Source: Emydura subglobosa
Taxonomy: Eukaryota > Chordata > Testudines > Chelidae
Assembly (NCBI GenBank): GCA_007922225.1
Contig: ML680047.1
Location: 397,686-461,685, forward strand
Reading direction: 5' to 3'
Length of the DNA: 64,000 nucleotides
Shown here piece by piece: positions 1 to 11,700 of this stretch. The position numbers were made by a program, and so were the translations under genes. Within the stretch, counting starts at the first letter, position 1; each line of letters begins with the position of its first letter. The notes under the pieces are model-generated. The model was not told the DNA's origin and did no database searches. It saw only the letters and a program-made list of their open reading frames with translations.

Positions 1-648
1 GATCTAGATACCGCCCTCCGCCCTTCACTCTCCGCTTCATCCAGCGCCCAGCCTGCGCCGGCAGCCCACGGCCCTGCCCCCGGCTTCATCGGAGTCAGGG
101 AGCGAGCCGAGTCAGTCCCCGTGGGCCGGCACGCTGCGTCTGGACAGCAAAGGCTGGGCGTGAGCAGATCCCGGCCGCTGCGGGCCCTCGCTGGGGCAGC
201 TCACCTCTGCCTCAGTTTCCCTTCTCATCAAATGAGGCTCGCGAGCCCCTGGGCAGGGGAGGGCCGGAGTCATTAGCTAATGTTTGCAGGGGCAGGACAC
301 CAGCGGCGGGGCTGGGCGGGGATGTCGCTTGTCGCTGCTGAGCTTTGCTCGTGTTCTAAGCAGGCGATCTCCTTCCCATGTAAACCCAAGGGCAAGAGCT
401 GGGGGCCCCGGCTCCGACCCCTCCGCAGGCCGGGCTAGGGCCGGGCACAGCTCAGCCCTTGGCAGCAGATGCGGCGGGTGCCCGGGATTTGGGGTTTGAC
501 AACCCACTAGCCCAGGCTGCGTCCCCAGCCTTAGGCTGCCCTGAGCCGAGCCGAGCCGAGCCAGGCCCCACCCGAGCGCGGCCGGACCGGATCTCACCTG
601 AGCGCCCACTGAGCCACGACCGCCGGCCGGCCGGCCGCCCTCGGGCGA

Positions 649-655
649 TATAAAG
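649..655 (+). promoter_or_regulatory. TATA-like box
   Basis: TATAAAG lies in an otherwise G+C-rich island, 120 bp upstream of a good splice donor. Initiation would be expected near 680, giving a short non-coding exon. Functional use is inferred. Confidence 0.4.
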
Positions 656-679
656 GGCGGAGGGGCCGCCCGCCCCCAG

Positions 680-774
680 TCTTATCTGCCAGCCAGGGTC
701 GCTCGGCTGCGCTCGCTCCCTCCCTCCAGCACGTCCTCGGCTCGGCCCGGCCCGGTCGGGAGCCGCCGCCACAG
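680..774 (+). other. STK11IP: candidate non-coding exon 1 of STK11IP
   Basis: The 5' end is inferred from the TATA-like box; the 3' end is the donor ACAG|GTAGGC at 774/775. Joining it to the acceptor at 2698/2699 would put the ATG on the first base of exon 2 with G at +4. No coding potential was seen. Confidence 0.4.
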
Positions 775-1536
775 GTAGGCCGGGAGCCGCCGGCCGGCTC
801 AGCTGCCTACGCCGGGCTCCGTCCCCCGGCTCCCTCCCGGCCCGGAGGAGCTAGTCCAGCGTCTGTCTCCGTTGCCCGGGGCTTCCCTCCCCTTACCTCC
901 AGCACTGCAGCCCTCTCCGCGGCAGGAGCTGTGGGGCGAGGGGAGCCTGCTCCTCCCGGGCCCGGGCTGACTCGCCCCCCGCCCGGCGAGCGCAAGGCGC
1001 TGGGCTGGCGGCACCAGCGCAACCAGCAGCGTCTGCCCCGCCGGGTGCATGCTACCTGCCCGCGCCGTGACCGGGGGGGACGCAGCGGGCCCCAGCCTAG
1101 CACGGGCCAGGCGGGCCGGGGGCCACCTCCCCTCCCCTCCCCGCCAGCGCTGTCCCCGCACCCGCTGCAGGGGCCCCGCCGCTGCCCGCGTCCCCGGCTC
1201 GGCTCGGCCCGGCCCGGCCCGGCCCGCGCAGGACATCCCCGGGGGGGGGCGGGTGTCACTGTCTGGCCGCGGGGCCTTTCGTCGCGCGGGACGGAGCCGC
1301 ACTCACTTGGCGCGTGGCGCGGCGGGCGCGGAGCATCCTCCGGCGGTGCGGGGCGGTGCGGTGCTGGGCTGGGCGCGGTCCGGTCCGGTGCGGTGCGGTG
1401 CGGTCCCCTCCGCCTCCGCGCCCGTCTGCCTCGGCCGGTGCCAGCGAGCGGGGCGCTGCGGGAGTGAGCGGGCGAGGGGCGCGGGGCTCCCCACCGGCGC
1501 TGCGGCTGTAGGGGGAGGGGCGCTCCGGGCCGGGGA

Positions 1537-1636
1537 NNNNNNNNNNNNNNNNNNNNNNNNNNNNNNNNNNNNNNNNNNNNNNNNNNNNNNNNNNNNNNNN
1601 NNNNNNNNNNNNNNNNNNNNNNNNNNNNNNNNNNNN
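1537..1636. other. assembly gap (100 N)
   Basis: Exactly 100 unknown bases within the CpG island, flanked by G-runs. The round number suggests a placeholder of unknown true size. Confidence 0.99.
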
Positions 1637-1792
1637 GGGGGTACTCGCGGGGGGGGAGGATGGGGGGCGGGGGGACCCCGGGCGGGGGTTGGCTCTTTCC
1701 GGAGGCTCTCGTGTCTTGGGGGCCGGCAGCGGGGGCCGTGCGGGAGCCACCCCCGGGCTCTAGTCCTCTTGCCTGGAGGGTGACTCTCAGGC

Positions 1793-2084
1793 GGACTCTA
1801 TGGTAATGCGGAAGTGAAGGGCGCCCGGCGTAGGCGCTCTGCCCAGAGCAGAGAACCCCGTGGACTCTCTGTGGTAACGCGGAAGTGAGCGGACTCGGAG
1901 CCGCTCTGTCTGCTCGGGGGTCGTGGACTCTCTGGTAACGCGGAAGTGAGCGGAGGCGCTCTGCCGAGGCGGGTGGACTTGTCGCGGATAATGAGCGGAG
2001 CCGCTCTGTCCGGACTCTATGGTAACGCGGAGGGGCGTGGAGCCGCTCTGTCCGGACTCTATGGTAACGCGGAAGGGAGTGAGG
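1793..2084 (+). repeat. degenerate tandem repeat carrying ETS-core motifs
   Basis: Six related units begin near 1793, 1862, 1925, 1975, 2012 and 2053. The common core reads GGACTCTATGGTAACGCGG, followed by AAGTGAG in the best copies and by GAGCCGCTCTGTC. CGGAAGTG is the consensus core for ETS factors such as GABPA and occurs intact in the first three units. The other units are altered at or near that core (for example GATAATGAG, GGAGGGG, GGAAGGG). The preceding GGTAACG resembles an RFX half-site. The array lies 0.6-0.9 kb upstream of the STK11IP ATG. Confidence 0.8.
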
Positions 2085-2422
2085 CCGAGCCTGGGGCCAG
2101 GGTCTCCGGCCGGGCCCGGCGCCGCCCTTGCGGGGACGGAAGCTCGAGGCCCCGGGCTCAGGGCAGCGGCCCCGGCTGGGGCGTGAGCCCGGGACGGCGC
2201 GTGCCGGAGCCCGGCAGGACGGGTGTCGGCCCGGGGAAGCCTGCGGGCGCTGCCCGGCCGGGCAGGTGGGGACCGCCGCTGGCGACACGCCGGAGAGCTC
2301 CGCCCGGGCCGGGCCGGGCCGCAGCCCCGGGACCCACGAGCCGCTCGTCGCCGGTGGCCCCTTAGCTCGGGGAGCGGTGACTGGGGCCGTGGGGCCTCCC
2401 CCGGTGTCCTCGCAGTCCGTTC

Positions 2423-2525
2423 GCCCGCAGCGGAGCCTGGCACGCCCGCAGCGGAGCCTGGCACGCCCGCAGCGGAGCCTGGCACGCCCGGGGGGCTCCT
2501 GGCTCGCCCGGGGGGCTCCTGGCAC
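2423..2525 (+). repeat. tandem repeat, 3 x 21 bp plus 2 x 20 bp
   Basis: Three perfect 21-bp units (2423-2443, 2444-2464, 2465-2485) starting GCCCGCAGCGGAGCCTGG are followed by two 20-bp units starting GCCCGGGGGGCTCCTGGC at 2486 and 2506. It lies in the island about 180 bp upstream of the first coding exon. Confidence 0.85.
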
Positions 2526-2698
2526 GCCCGGCACTAGTGCAGCCGTGGCTGAGGTCTGCGCCCCAGCTCCGAGCCCCCGCGGGCAGCGCGCTGCGATTCG
2601 CTCAGGCTGCCTCTGTTCTGAGCAAAGGGCTTGGGGCGGGGCGGGGCGGGGCTGCTGGGTCTTGTGTCCCCTGAAAACGATCTTTGTCACCTTTGCAG

Positions 2699-2762
2699 AT
2701 GGCGTCTGCCGCACCACGAGAGATGCTGGTCCAGAGCTTAGCCCGGCTTCTCCAGGAAACGG
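2699..2762 (+). CDS. STK11IP: STK11IP exon 2 (first coding exon)
   Basis: Acceptor TTTGCAG|ATGGCG and donor ACGG|GTGAGG. It encodes [21 protein letters not shown] plus one base. The ATG is the first base of the exon and matches the start region of the family. Confidence 0.9.
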
Positions 2763-5700
2763 GTGAGGCCTTGCTGGATCTCACCCTCCTGTTTTCAGAC
2801 CTGCCTGATGAGCCCTGGGATCGGGTCTGGAGGAGAGTGTGCGGGCGGACGTGCTGGGAGGGGGGCTAGAAAAGGGAAGACCGTTCTCACTTCTCTATGT
2901 TGTGATCAGGTTGACATCTGGCTGTGGGATTGTCTGGGGGGCGGATGACTTAGGAGTCTTTGGCTTCCCAGTGCAGAGCTATGGGACAGTCTCCAGAGCT
3001 CTGCCTGGCTGCTGTTCTGCGATGGGCTCTGCTCATCTGTACGCAGTGACACGGGTGTCCGTCTTGGGCACCATATCACGTGGACAAGTTTCCCAAGCAG
3101 ACCTTGGCAATGATGAGGGGAAGAACAACACCAAGTCTAACTGAAGCTCGAGTAGCCTCAGCAAGCACTGCACCAATTGCTTGGGGGGCGGCAGATGGGG
3201 TCCAGCTAGGACAGGTCCTTTCCTAATGCCCCTTTACCCAGAACTATGCCGGGCCCACCACAGAGACACTAGGAACCATAGAATGTCTGTCTTCTCCTGA
3301 GCCATATCTGTGTGCAACATCTATAAGGTTTTGGTCATCGTCGATCCCTCGAGTCGAGGATGATCTTTTTCACAGGTTCTATTTTATATGGGTTCTTTGG
3401 TGACTAAGAGTCTGATCCTTGAGCTGCAGACTCGTTGGCACCATTGGCTGACGTTGCCAGTGCTGTTGGAAGGCAGGGTTGTGCCATGGTAGTTGTCTGT
3501 CCTTCCTTTTCTGGCATGTTTCTGTGACCAGGGCAAGGCAATGTTCCTCAAAAATGGGTCGTTCCTTCTCTGCCAAGTCTTTGCCAGTTAGCCCTGTCTT
3601 GGGCTACTGTCTCCAGATGTGTGATGTCAATGCCACATCTCTTGATGTTTGTCTTGAGGTATTTTTGAAGCATTTCCTTTGGCCTCTCTGTTTCCTTTCT
3701 CCTTTGGTGAGTTGGGCATACCGCAAGATTTTGATAGTGCAGCCTGCATCCAGGACCGCCGACAGCAATTCCGGGCCCCAGGGCAGAACAGTCTATGCCG
3801 TCCTCTTCCCCCCTCCCCCCCCCGATCTGAGTGGGCTTCCGCCGGAAGTTTTTACTTGTATATTATGTGCTATGCAGCTGAAGAGGCGGAATCTGCTACT
3901 CAGCTTCCCTGGTCCCTTGGACTCCACAGGAGATTACTGATCAACCCAGGAAGCTAAGTAACAGATACCATTGCCTCAGCCACCCCGGAACCTGCATGGT
4001 GCATAATAAATAATCTCAGCTCAGAGGAGGGGCAGAGAGCGTGAGTGATGCGGCCCTTGGGGGAGGGGTGTGTGTGGAGGAGAAGAGGGTACTATTTATC
4101 CTCCTATCCATGGAGGCCCCTTTAAATCGCCAGGCCCCTGGTCAATTGCTCCTCTTGCCCCTCTCCATACACAGCCCCTCCCCCATTGGCAGGCCTGCCT
4201 GTATATCCATTATATGTTATATATATCATAATTCCACATTATAAATCCATGGTATGCCCACACCTTGAATAGTGTGTGCAGTTCTGGTCACCCCATCTCA
4301 AAAAAAAAAAAAAAAAAGACACATTAGAAATGGAAAAGGTACAGGAAAGGGCAACACAAATGATAGATATGAAACAGCTTCCATATGAGAAGAGATTAAA
4401 AAGACTGGGACATTTCAGCTTGGAAAAGAGACAACGAAGAGGGAATATGATTGAAATCTATAAAATTGTGACTGATGTGAAGTGAATAAGGAAGTGTTTT
4501 TCACTCCTTCACATAACACAAAAACAGGGATCACCCAATTAAATTAATAAGCAGCAGATTTAAAACAAACAAAAGGATCTTCACTTCTTCACACAATGCA
4601 CAGTCAACCTGTGGAACTTGTTGCCAGGGGGTGTTGTGAAGGCCAAAAATATAACGGGGTTCAGAAAAGAATTAGATAGGTTCGTGGAGGATAAGGTCCA
4701 TCAGTGGCTATTAGCCAGGATGGTCGTGGATGCAACCTCATGCTCTGGGCGTCCCTAGCCTCAGATTGCTAGAAGCTGGGAGTGGACAAGGGGATGGGTC
4801 ACTCAGCGGTTGCTTGTTCTGTTCATTCCCTCGGAAGCACCTGGCTTTGGCCAGTGTCAGACCAGACACTGGGCTGGCTGGGCCATTGGTCTGACCCAGC
4901 ATGTCTGTTCTTATGCAAGTTTCCCAGCCAAGTCAGCAGACTCTGGCTAGCAGGGCTTCAGCTAGTGCTAGGGAGGGGAAGGGGCTTCAGAGCCTGAGCT
5001 GTGCCCAAACTGTAACCTCAAACTGCAGCGCAGCAGAGTAAATGCTTCTCTTAACCTTTTCCTCCTGCATTGTTCACACATTTCTAAACATTGTGACTTT
5101 ACTGTACAGCTTGAACATTGTATGCAGGCCTTGTTTATTGTTTAAAATGGGATTGTGAAAATGAGAAAGTGATTTAATGGTGTGATGTCAGGCAAATGGA
5201 CCGGTGCTTGATTACAGCCTCATGACCGTGGGAGAAAGGTCCAACTTCCTAGCCTGCCATCACACACTGGGAAGTGGTGAGGTGAGTTCAGATGGAACTG
5301 CAGATATACTGAGTGTGTTAATGGTCTGATCTCTCTCACAGGAGACTTGGTTCTAGATGGCACTAGCACCCTCACCTTGCTCACCTCCACTCTGCAGCAC
5401 CTGACTCAGGTCTTTGAGCAGCATCTGGTGTCCCGAAACCAGAATCATGGTTTCATTGCACTTCCGTCACACCCAGCTGACACATCTGCCATTCTCCAGG
5501 CCCAGTTCCTGTTTGACATCTTGCAGAAGACTCTCTCCCTGAAGGTTTGTACTGAAAAGGTGCCCTGTGGTTGATTTTTGTGGCGAAGAGTGATTATGGT
5601 AAGCTTAGCAGATCTGCCAGGACTGCTAGAACAGATTTCTCTGTATCCCCGTCCCAGGATGGCTTCATTTGAGCTGCGTATAATTAACCCTGTGTTGCAG

Positions 5701-8700
5701 GCATATCAGAGTATGTGCCTCTTTCTAGCTGAGGCACTGACAGCATTGTGGGACAGTGTGGAACTATAGTGTTTGGGTAATGACCTGTGTTTATTTTGTA
5801 TAGCATCTTTCCCAGCAAATTGCAAAGCCTTTTGGAGACAGAATTGAAAACAGGACAGCTGAGAGGAATATCAAATGCTGACCCTGGTTGGGTGGCATTG
5901 TAGTGAATAGACGAAAGGGTAAATCATAAAATGTGTTTGAACATGTTATTTGGTGTCTGGTGGAGACTGGGGTATGGATGAGCTACTTGTCTGGGTCAAG
6001 CTTTGTAAGTCTGAGGATGTAGGCTTGGGAAATGGGCAGACAAGTTAGCAGGGATTATATCTGTTGTTTTAGCAAGGGTGCATGTCGACTACTAGTTACT
6101 CAGGTTCCCACTGATTCTGCTAGACCAATAGCTCTTAGTTTTATTGTAGTGGGACTGAGAAGAGCTAGAAATGCTCTGGATGTGTTACGATCCAATTACA
6201 ATTACGTTTGAACACGGAGGGAATCATAGAAGATGAGGGTTGGACAGGACCTCAGGAGGTCATCTAGTCCAACCCCCTGCTCAAAGCAGGACCAGCCCCA
6301 ACTAAACCATTGGTAAGAAGACCAATAACAGAGATGAAGGCAAAGGTGAGAGTTTCAGATGGTCTTTCAAATAAGTAGAGGAGAATGTTCTTGCATCAAG
6401 TGTAAGAAGGGCAGGCTAGACAGGGAAAGGAGCAGAGATGGTGTTAGCTGGAATAGGACCTTGACAGCTTATTGAAGATGACCATTATTAATAAATGAAA
6501 CTGCCCGGGAGCTCCAGGGTGGAAATGACGTCTGCTTGAAGGCTTGGTCTACACTTAAACCTTATACTGGCATAGCTGAGTCAGTCAGGAGTATGGAAAA
6601 CCCCTCGCCTGACATAGCTATGCCCACAAAACCCTCAGTGTGGACACTGCTGTGCCAAGAGTGCTTCAGTCAGCGTAGCTAATGTTCATGGTTCCTACGC
6701 TGCCAGACATTTAGTGTAGACGTAACCTAAGCTGTAAGGCCATGTCTACACCACCAACTCTGGTCACCATAACTGATGTTGGCATACAGCTGCTAAGTTC
6801 ATATATTGCTTGTGTGCACGCATGCTTGGCTGCTTATGCTGGTGCTGTGCATGCTCGCCAGGAGCTCTTGAGTTGCAAAGCGCAGTGTGACATCGGTAGA
6901 TATGCTATTGCTCTGTGTGCCACCATACAGCACCATGCCTTTTGGAAAAATGTTTGCATTGTGTTGTGGGGTAGAAATAAGTCTCTCAAGGAATCTCTAG
7001 GAGTTAGGGGTCATGTTCCCACCATGCAGTTTTCTCCATCTGATAATGCTATGCAATAATTTTCATGCTTTTAAAAAAAAAAAAAAAAAATCTATAAAAC
7101 CCATGTGGCACTTCTTGGTGTCTGCTATCTCTGACAGAAGCATGGGTCTCGCACTACTCTGCACTGTTCTCATGCAGATACAGGATAAATGATCCTCTGG
7201 TGTTGGCAGTTCTTCCTGCGGGTTTGTAACAACAAGGGATGTGACGATTTCTTCGAGGACAGATTGTTAAGAGAGAGAGCAAAAAAACCAATTCAGGGTT
7301 GTTAGAGGCATTCACAGAACAGCTGCAGATGGTGGAGTGCTGCTTCTGGGCCCAAGAATTGAGCATTGGCTGGTGGGCTTGCATCATAATGCAGGTTTGG
7401 GATGGCAAGCTGTGGCTGTAGTACTTCTGGGCCTGAAAGGTCACATTCCTAGATCTGTGTGCTAAGCTCCGCCAGCTCTCCAGCGAGGGCTGCACTGGCC
7501 ATCACTGTCTGGAGGCTTGCAGTGCCAGTCAGTGGGAAATCATTTTGGAATGGGAAGATCCACAGTGGGGGTTGTTGTCATGCAAGTGTGTAGGGCCATT
7601 AATCTCCTGCTGTGCAGGACCGGCTCTTGGCAATGTGCAAGGCACAGTGCATAGATTTGCAGCAATGGGCTTCCTGAATTGTGGTGGAGCAGTACATTTA
7701 AAAGCTTGCCAGCAGGATGGAAGTGGAGCGTTTGAAGAGCCAGACACCATGGCCATTACAATCGCTTATTGTGGAGCTATGTGGTTGAAAGAGGCTTTAG
7801 AAGAGCAGTGCTAATGATAGTGCTGTGTGCCTGACACTGCTCTGGCGCTGAAGGTTTATGGCTCTTCAGAACTGTGTGGTGCGTGGTGTAAATGTGTAAG
7901 TATTACACTCTTCTGCTGAACCTTTGAGCTATGCAATGCTTGCTGTACACTTACACGTGGCTGGGTGTCTTGAACCGATGAGTTCTGCGCTACTGTATAC
8001 TTGCAAGTGGTGGATGCTTTGAGCAGCGCTGTGTTCTGCGGTATGTATTGTGAACTAATAAAGGTGAATTTATTTCCCCCCCAAAATAGAAATTTGTCAC
8101 TCAATAAACAGTGCAACACCTGCAAACAAGACAATACAAACGTTGAACCTAAATTAACAGAACTGAAGCAGCAAACACTTCTGTCCATTTTGTGCACAAA
8201 TATCGTCCATTTTGACTAAACTCTCACTGACCTGTGAGACACACGGCTGATGTATGTGAAGCTCTGATTTTCCCTTACTGGCCCCCCGGCATGGAGTGGT
8301 AGGCATAGGACGTGCCCATGCTGCCACATGATATGTTGGGGGGAAGGAGGCTGCTACTGTGGAGTTCTCAACACGCTTTGCAGTCCTTTGAGTTTGTGAT
8401 TGTAGGACAGATGGGTCATCCAGAGCCTGCAGCATTTGTTCATCGCCTAAGAAGCTCCATTATGTCTGGGTGCAGCGCCCTCTCCTTTTCGAGCTCTGAT
8501 TCCTGCGTCTGTCTCCGTTTTCTCCTGTCCCCCTGCATGCTATCTGCCATATATGCGGTCCGATGCAATGCTGGCTTGCAGGATCTCACCGAACATATTC
8601 TCCCTAGTCCTCTTCTTTCTCATCCTCATCGGGGTCAGGTGTTCTACAGGGAGGAGGGAATGCCCATTGTGGCTGCAGCTACAGATGAGACAGACAGATC

Positions 8701-11700
8701 ATTGGATGTACAGCCAGAACAGAAAGGGAAAGAGAATTTGAAAACTCCCTTCCCTTATTACCACTTCTTTAACAAGAGATGCTTGCTGACACTTCGTGTC
8801 TGGAGTCCGCTGTGTAGTGCTGCTCTCCTGCCCCGGCCATGGTGAGCATGGCCTGCCGAGGGTGGGGCCAGGGGAAGGGGGAAGGCATTAAGATTTGATT
8901 GTATGCAATACAGTTTCGGTCCCTATTGCCATGGGTATGAGTATACAGGGCAATGGTATTGAATGTTGGCACAGTTTTCCACAGGCGGTGGGGAGGGTAA
9001 CAAGACCTGGCCCAGCTGCTGCTGGTGTCCTGAAGTCTGTTTACTGCAGTGATCTCTGCCAAAGTCCGTACGGAGTGGCATGGAAAAGTGTCCTACTGAG
9101 GAGGAAAAAATAAGGCTGCCAGCCGTAGACACCTTTGGGAGAAGATCACCGTGAATCTCCATGAAAGTGAATGTACATCAACACGTTGCTCAGTACGCCA
9201 CTCCTGCCTACTCCAGTGAAATGCAGGACTGAGAGACAGAGGCCAGTTCTGCCTCTGTCTGCTGTACTACTACCACTTCTCATGCGAGTCACATGATGAA
9301 AAGTCGTTGCCTGTATTTTCATTTGGGGATAGGCCAGGCACAATTGTTAAATTTAAAACCTTGTGAGGGAAAATGCACGCAGACCCCGAGCTCCTTTCTG
9401 CTCCCTTGGGCTCATCCATGCTTGGCAGGTGAGACTAGCTGGTTTCAGGTGAAGGCTTAAGTAGGTCTGGCTTGCGGCATGGCTTGACACCTCCCACCCT
9501 GGTCACCTGTCTCCTCACTGTTCAGGGCAGGGTCTGTCTCCTCTGAGATGGCCACGGTGATCTGTGGGGTGCTATTGGGTCTCAATGTAGACATGCAGGC
9601 CTGCAGCTCAGCATCAGATGGGCTGTTGGCCTCCCTGGCCCTGTGGTGTGCCTCCTGCAGTTCCATCGCTTTCACACGGCACCACCGCCAATCCCTGTCA
9701 TACCCCTTTGCCTGCGTCCCATGGCCTTCGTCTCAGGTCTCCGTGTTACCGGGGTCGGTCGGTAGTTGTGCTTGCGCAGCCTCTTCTCCCCACAGGAAGG
9801 CCTAGGAGACCCGATACCTCCTGTCTGCTTCAGGCAGGAGCGAGTCTAGCCTGTGGAGCTACCCTGACCTGTTGGGCTGTTGCACACAACAAGGGAGCTG
9901 CTAGGTGTGCTCACCAAGCTGGGCAAACAGGAAAAAGCATTTTATAAAAGTGGGGTGTTCAAGGGGAGGGTTTCCAGCCACAATGGTCTCAGGAAGTGGA
10001 GTTCACATTTGTGCCCAGAGCAATCACTGCTGCCAGGAATGGTGCGTTGTGGGACAGCCACTGGAGGACTGTTAGGGCGATGTAGGTCACACAGCGTCTA
10101 CACTCGCATGGTGTTGGCCTTAGTAGGTCGAACAGGCTTGATGCTGTTTGGGGCAATGGCTTTACTGCATCACCCGAACAGGGCTGGAGACACATTTGAA
10201 TGTAGAGACGCACCCACAGATGGGTTGATGCAAGTCACCTTGTGCCGACCTAGCTCGGTAGTCTGCCAGGAGTGAGACCTGGAATGCTTGTCTCACTACT
10301 ACCCCTTTCAGCAAGAGCAGGGTTCAGATGTGTCGTGTTGGAATGTGACTTGACTTTGAATTGCTTGGCTCTGGGAGGGAAGAGCTGGGTGTTGTTAAAA
10401 CAATGGGATCCTGAGGCAGGAGATCAGAATGATGGCCAGACTCCATGGGAAACACAGGCACAAGGGAGTAGGGTAGGAAGGACAACTCAATCCCAAAGGT
10501 GCTACACTGTATGCTTACGTTAACATAATCAGTGGGCGCTATTGGTAACCAGCCCTGAAAGGAAGGACGCTTTCAGGTGTTACGGTGCATGAAGTGACCT
10601 GCTGGAGAAAGCTGTACAAAGGGGGGTTATTAAATTATCAGCTCACAGATCAAAGGCAGTGCCTGAAACAAGCTCTTCGAAATGCTGATGTGTGTGCCGG
10701 CCCCCTTACGCAGATACTCTTGCTGTGCAACCTCACAGCTGCCTTACAGCTCCTTTTGGCAGCACTGGTCCAGTCTGTAGCGGCGATGGGGTCTGGAGTT
10801 GTCTGCTCCACACTGGGTGAGTCTCTCTTGGATGAGAAAGGCTCAGGCTGTCAGGACTGCTAGCGAGAAGCAGGATCTCCGATTGTGCACTTGTTCCACG
10901 TGCAGCCTAGCAGAATTCATAATGCTGGCTAACCGTCGATTAGTCTGTGCAGTGCCATGGCTGGATAAATGTCGTGTGACCTCTGGATGTCCTGGCCCCT
11001 GCTCTTAGTCTCATCCTGTGGTTCGTTAACGTGCTTCAATAAAAGTAAATTTGACTGCAGGGAGAAAGCGAGTGACACAGTGCAGCCATGAAATACAGAG
11101 GGACGAAGGAGGCAGAAAAAAGGGAGCCGCTTTCTGTCAGGGCTGCTGGTGATTCTGAGGCCTGTCCACAGCACCAGGAGAAGCCTTGGGAGGCCCCGTC
11201 TGTCTTACAGAATCTTAGCGTGTGATTTCATCAGCCCATAGCTGCACTGGGGAAATGCACAACACTCCCCTTTCCGGCAGGCTTGACGTTCCACTGGCGA
11301 GAGCTGCTGTGGCTCCTGTCGCTGGATATGTTCTTAGGGGTCTCTCTGCTCCAGTGGCACAGTTACAGCGCACTTCCTGCGTTGACATAAAGGGTTTTTG
11401 GCAGATCGTCAGTAATCCACTTCTGTGTCTACACAGGGGGTTAGGACAGCCTAATTTGCATCTCACAAGGTGCCAAATGTGTCGCAGCCCTGAGTGATCT
11501 AGCTAGGTAGACCAGAGTTTTAGGGCTAGACGGGCCTAAGTCAAACCCACTAAAAGGAAAGGCTAAATGGAATGGTGGAGAAAATGAGTCCAACTGCCAG
11601 AGCTTTGTCTACACCAGCACTCCCACTTCCGATGATGCTGGTACAGCCGCACTGCTGTACAGTTGGGCGGGAGAACGGTATGCTTTCCTAACACCGGTTT

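Larger units (their letters stand above)
1..2690 (+). promoter_or_regulatory. STK11IP: CpG-island promoter region and 5' non-coding part of STK11IP
   Basis: The first 2.7 kb is extremely G+C and CpG rich and lies directly upstream of the first STK11IP coding exon at 2699. No coding sequence was recognised; the long open frames on both strands here are what high G+C predicts. It contains a TATA-like box, a plausible non-coding first exon, two tandem-repeat blocks and an assembly gap, described separately. Which start site is used cannot be decided from sequence: a TATA-driven exon ending at 774 is one candidate, and starts near the ETS-motif array around 1800-2100 with a donor near 2266 are another. 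Confidence 0.75.
2763..5341 (+). other. STK11IP intron 2
   Basis: A non-coding 2.6-kb intron. It contains a LINE-like fragment (about 3330-3800) and a 3' CR1 copy (about 4236-4915); no other gene was seen. Confidence 0.8.

Noticed and set aside
195..240. MIR fragment in the promoter
   Set aside because: Only about 40 bp resemble the MIR core (CTGCCTCAGTTTCCC); too short to call.
807..2717. 636-codon minus-strand open frame across the promoter island
   Set aside because: It includes the N gap, has repeat-driven composition (RYHRVRTERL units come from the minisatellite) and overlaps the + strand STK11IP start. High G+C explains its length.
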